DNA from: Chrysomallon squamiferum
Taxonomy: Eukaryota > Mollusca > Gastropoda > Neomphalida > Peltospiridae
DNA length: 26,000 nt
NCBI GenBank assembly: GCA_012295275.1
Contig: CM022671.1
Span: forward strand, 11,724,678-11,750,677
Reading direction: 5' to 3'
This document shows positions 21,746 through 26,000 of the stretch, piece by piece; within the stretch, counting starts at the first letter, position 1; every line of letters starts with the position of its first letter. Below the pieces are notes generated by a model, which saw only the letters and a program-made list of their open reading frames with translations, searched no databases and was not told where the DNA came from. The position numbers and the translations under genes were made by a program.

Positions 21746-22133
21746 AAGCAGGGACAAATGGTTATCCTGTTTCTGTATGCTCTGTTTGATTTGCTGATCA
21801 ATTTGATGTATCCTGTATATGCTCCATAGAGAGTTTGAGTTATATCTTTATTTCTAACAAAACCTGTTAGGGAAAATTAAAAGAATTAAGAATTGTTGTA
21901 TTTGAACTATTTCATTTAACGCCAGCTCCCACATCCTCTACCACTAAATAATAAGAATACACGTATAAAATAAATAATTATCTTTGTAATATAAATACTG
22001 TGTTTTGTTCACAGTGGATACTTGATATTATATTAGTTTATATGGTGTCTTCCCATCTGGTAGAATTCCCAGTTCGTCTAATTCCCATTTCATAGAAAAA
22101 AAACTCGTCTACCGCAATACCTGATTACCTCTG

Positions 22134-22171
22134 TATATAAAGAACTTGGCCTGGTTTCTTTCTAACATTCA
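22134..22171 (+). promoter_or_regulatory. Possible TATA-box core promoter
   Basis: TATATAAAG at 22134-22142 is followed about 31 nt later by CATTCAGAG (A at 22167), then CpG-bearing GTCGGAGCGC. The spacing fits a TATA/initiator pair. In a window this AT-rich such matches arise by chance, and no downstream coding exon is recognised. Confidence 0.2.
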
Positions 22172-22399
22172 GAGTCGGAGCGCATTGTTCCTAAATCGAT
22201 TACGTAACATCAACCGAAAGCAGAATAAGCGTTCACTACTCATTTGTTGTAGATTTTTTACTTTTTCTTTATTTCATCATCTTATTCCTCCTCATTATCA
22301 TCATCATATGTTACAGAGCATATTTACGTTATGCACACATACATGTTCACATTGTGCACATATTATACAATATATGTGACATAGTATATTAACAGTATG

Positions 22400-23798
22400 T
22401 ACACTAAAGATATTATGACCGGCAAATACTTTGGCTATGAATGAAAAAGTTTGTATGAAGGACCAAATCATTGGGAATACTTTTAGATGAATACTTTCTT
22501 TTTTAATTATTTACATTCACTACATTCGATACATAGATTATTTTGATATTTGTCATATTTGCATACTTTATACGATAAGTGATATCCATACTACAATAAT
22601 ACCTCAGATTAAAGATGTAGTTGGTTCCAAATTTCCGATAGTTAAGTGAGGTAAGCGGGAGACTAATTTACATAGAATTAAGGTTAAAAGCAGTGGTTAC
22701 TTTCTCGCTGATGAAATTTCACATAAAAAAAGATGAAATAATTAATAAGGACAAATAAAACGGGAGTTTAAACATAACTGATTTAATAGATTATAGATAT
22801 TAAGTAAACAGTAAATCATTTACAAATCAATTTATAAAATACATTAATAAATAATTATATGCCGCTCATTGTGGGTTCATTTTTGTGGGTTTGGTTTCAT
22901 TTAAGATAAAGTATTTTGTTTTTAAAGTTATTGTCTTCCGTTTCTTTTATCATCAGCTTCCGCCGGTATACTGTTGATCGTTTTGACATATTGGAAGGGT
23001 AAATTACAAACGAGTTTAAGTCTAAATCGAAGCAGAAGAGAAAAGAGAATCAGAATATCAGATGCACGTATGACGTGTCAACTGATCAACACAGCTGAGA
23101 GAAGCTCGTGAATGAACGAAAAACGAACGAAAACGGACTTGTATCCATTTGTATAATTTATTTCGAGCAATTAACTATTAAATTTATAAGAAAAAAGATC
23201 ATTAAGCGAGATATTACTGTATTTATACAATAATAATCGCTTTCCAAATAATCTGGAACGGTTCATTATAATGACTGAGGTAAAGACATCATGTCAATAA
23301 GACAAACTGGGAGGTGTACCAGATGGGAGTAAGCCGTTTATATATGTAGTATGCAAATATATGTACGTATCATCGTCACAGTTTTTTAATGGCACAGTCA
23401 CAGGCTCCACCAAAGGCCCAAACCCAAGACAAGAAACGAGTCAAATTTTAATAGGGTCGTTAGAACTTGAAAGCTAACACCTCTTATGCGTTGGGCCCCG
23501 TGACAAAAAACACAGATGAATTTCACATACATGATACACGACCGCAATGTAAAATCGTTGATCCTTACGTATTTTCTATTCATTAATATTAAAAAACAGC
23601 AAAAAGACGATCATCTGTATGAAGTGTCATGATAACATAAGAAAATCCGTATTGTTATAAATTATTCTATACCTAGCTATAATATTTTTTTCTGAATATT
23701 TTCATCTTTTGCCTCTAAATGTCTGTTTCAGGCATTTATTTCTTCATCATTAATTTAAAAGATTAAAATAAATATAGACAAACAAATATAAAATTAAG
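22400..23798. other. Intergenic sequence, no gene recognised
   Basis: It is AT-rich with normal CpG frequency. A 61-codon minus-strand open frame (23398-23583) has no recognisable domain and I do not call it. Confidence 0.5.
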
Positions 23799-23939
23799 TT
23801 AATTCTTGACGTATTTCAATAAAATGTAACTTATTTTTAGTGCCTGTATGAATGGCTTTTTGTTCATATCACCAAATGTATAACATGATCCGTTTAGCGT
23901 TGTGTCATCCACTTTGTCCCTTTTCTTCTCCAGTAGATG
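23799..23939 (-). other. Weak candidate terminal coding exon on the minus strand
   Basis: On the minus strand an intron-like TCTATATTTATTTTCAG ends just before 23939. It is followed by 46 open codons beginning HLLEKKRDKVDD and ending YVKN, then TAA at 23799-23801. The composition is charged and mixed, unlike the low-complexity open frames elsewhere, and the acceptor is good. No family is recognised and no partner exon was found toward higher coordinates. An open frame of this length is common by chance here. Confidence 0.15.
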
Positions 23940-24563
23940 CTGAAAATAAATATAGAAAAAAGATTAACGCCTAATAAGGCTAATTTTTTCTTCTAATATT
24001 TCTCTCTCCCCCGCCGCTATTATCTGAACTCATTTCCCAGCTAAATGTAATAAAACGGACTACTCTGTTTACGACACTGGGGATCTGATGTGAAATGCAG
24101 ACAGAAAATGGACGCTAATTAAGTAACTGTTCTGAACGATTACTATAAATACGTTCACAAGATTTATGAAGTGTCGTCGTCTGGGTTTCTGGGATTTTTT
24201 TATTTTATTTCTTTACTTTCGTCATCCTAATTTATTTTATTACCAAAATTTGAATTTAGTTCGCCTTCATTTTTTTATTTTTTTATTTTTTCTCTTGCCT
24301 GAATTTATGTATGTGATATGACGGTTTTAAAATTGGTCACCGGATATCAAATACGAATCATAAAATGGCCTCACTGACCTCTGGATACAGTATGTGGGCT
24401 TTTCAAGCCGTAACAGCAGAAATCTAAAATTAGTGATGACTTGTTGTTGTTGATGTTCTTCTTCTTCTTAATATTATGTTGATGTGGATGGGTTGCTGTT
24501 GTTTCAATACTTATGTTTATCTAGAGAATGAATGTGTAGTTTTGGATCTTATTTTTGTTAATT

Positions 24564-24564
<1 letters not shown>

Positions 24565-24594
<30 letters not shown>

Positions 24595-24596
24595 TT
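24565..24596. repeat. (TTTA)n microsatellite
   Basis: About eight TTTA units. Confidence 0.93.
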
Positions 24597-25628
24597 GTTA
24601 CTGAAATTATATCTAGATAACCTAGATTCTGATTTTGAAACACTACTTTAGTACACGTTTAGAAAACGTTAGCTTTTTGGATATTTTTACGATTCTGGAA
24701 ATATTGTTACTACATGGATGTAGAGTTTGAGTTGTAACCTTAAACGTTGGTACGGTTACCTCTTGTATCTTAGGTTTCATTTTGTATTTTTCACACATTT
24801 AACGTAAGGTCAACGTATACTTTAAATGCAGTGTAACAGATAACTGCATTTGTTTTGATCATCGCTTCAAGACCTCAAAAAACCCTTTTGAATTATCACA
24901 ACATATTTTCTGACATTAAGTTCAGGAGTTTCTTAAATTTGTGTTAGCTAATGGAACAGGAATACGCGCAATTTTCAATGTAATAATGAACTGGTGAACT
25001 TGTGATTTTCTTGTTATTACTGGGACAGCCTACAGTGTTGGCTTGTAGCCATATTTTTTTTAAATTGAAGTCGAAATGCATGTTGCGCTTTTTAGGTGAC
25101 ACTCAAAATGTGAGCTAATTGTCTATATAGCTATCAAATTATTATATTAATTAAGATAAATAGGGACGATGAGGATGATTATTACTGCTGTTGTTGTAGT
25201 TGAAGAAAATAATATTCAGTAAGTTCAAAGAGAAAAGCTCCAAATACATTTTTGAATACGTAACTCTTTTTTTAACTTTAAAAACTTTTAAATGTCAACA
25301 AGCGGAACGAAATATATTATCAATAAATAAATTCTAAAAGATTTTAAAATTTTTTTAAAATTCCCAACAAAAAAATAAATCACAATGAAATAGGAAAAAA
25401 TTAAAGTAAAAGAAAAGTAGAAGAAAAAACAATATTAATATAAAAATAGAGTGAATTTTTCATTGAGAACATCCACACTGGAACATCCATGCTGTAAACT
25501 GTGTCTTGGGGACATTGATGATGTCTTCTTGAATTGATTCGAGACTCAGTGACTCAGCCAACATGGCAGACTACTCTGACATTTAAAGCAACCATTTTTA
25601 TTGATCCACAACAAAAAAGTAAAAATCT

Positions 25629-25648
25629 AAAAAAAAAAAAAAAAAAAA
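25629..25648. repeat. A20 homopolymer
   Basis: Uninterrupted A run followed by a further A-rich segment. Confidence 0.93.
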
Positions 25649-26000
25649 TACAAGATAAGAAAAAAAAAATTCTGGTTTACTCAGAAAATGATTCTTTCAG
25701 ATTAGGCATACGTCTCAAGTATTGATCAGTTTGTTGTAAGTTCATTATAGAAATTTAAACATTTATTATCTCGCTCAACTTGAACCAGCCAACCTTGAAA
25801 TTCTGGTCAGTGATTTCGTACGTCGTATGACACAGTTTGCATTGTTTATTAACATAGAGCATGTTCCTGTACCGTTTTACTGAATGGTACTTTCTCCATA
25901 ATTCAGCTTCTTCTTTTTAAATAAATTTTAAAACTCATCTTTCATGTGTTAACTTATTTATCTTCTTTTTGGTTTTCTCAGTATTTTCCTTACTAACCAG

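Larger units (their letters stand above)
23940..26000. other. Intergenic sequence to the right edge
   Basis: No gene is visible. A somewhat GC-richer patch lies at 24001-24190, including TATAAATA near 24144 and CTAATTAAG near 24115. The rest is AT-rich with simple repeats. Confidence 0.5.

Overview
The window is AT-rich animal nuclear DNA. It has GT-AG introns, long AT-rich untranslated regions, many microsatellites and homopolymer runs, and no bacterial-style gene packing. The one protein-coding gene I can establish is a complete, plus-strand, four-coding-exon member of the yippee-like family (YPEL1-4 class, 115 residues). Its sequence fits an invertebrate; a mollusc is my best guess from the genome style (TG/TA microsatellites and an apparent mosaic of CpG depletion), but nothing here proves the species.

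Layout. Positions 1-3600 are intergenic: a 62-bp tandem repeat at the left edge (1-353), several simple repeats, small inverted repeats, and a long (TG)n tract at 2892-2960. Positions 3680-3912 hold a CpG-containing promoter with two CACGTG E-boxes and a palindromic CRE, then a non-coding first exon ending in a consensus donor (3912/3913). A 5.4-kb intron follows; it contains a candidate MITE (8764-9008) and a perfect 9-bp stem-loop. The second exon carries the rest of the 5' UTR and the start codon (9567). Coding exons are 9567-9671, 10200-10243, 11009-11117 and 11633-11722. The 3' UTR may run about 6 kb, to an AATAAA at 17700 with a GT/T-rich downstream element.

The predicted transcription unit (about 4.4-17.7 kb) is strongly CpG-poor, while both flanks are several-fold richer. 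This pattern is expected from gene-body methylation in invertebrates, and it independently supports the proposed gene ends. Positions 17730-26000 are mostly anonymous AT-rich sequence with simple repeats, a CpG-bearing promoter-like patch (21531-21745), a possible TATA promoter (22134-22171), and one weak candidate terminal exon on the minus strand (23799-23939).

I found no rRNA, confident tRNA, CRISPR array, transposase or viral gene. The window does not show an obvious novel multi-gene system; the most useful observations are the CpG-depletion boundary, the long 3' UTR, the uORF-rich leader and the MITE candidate.
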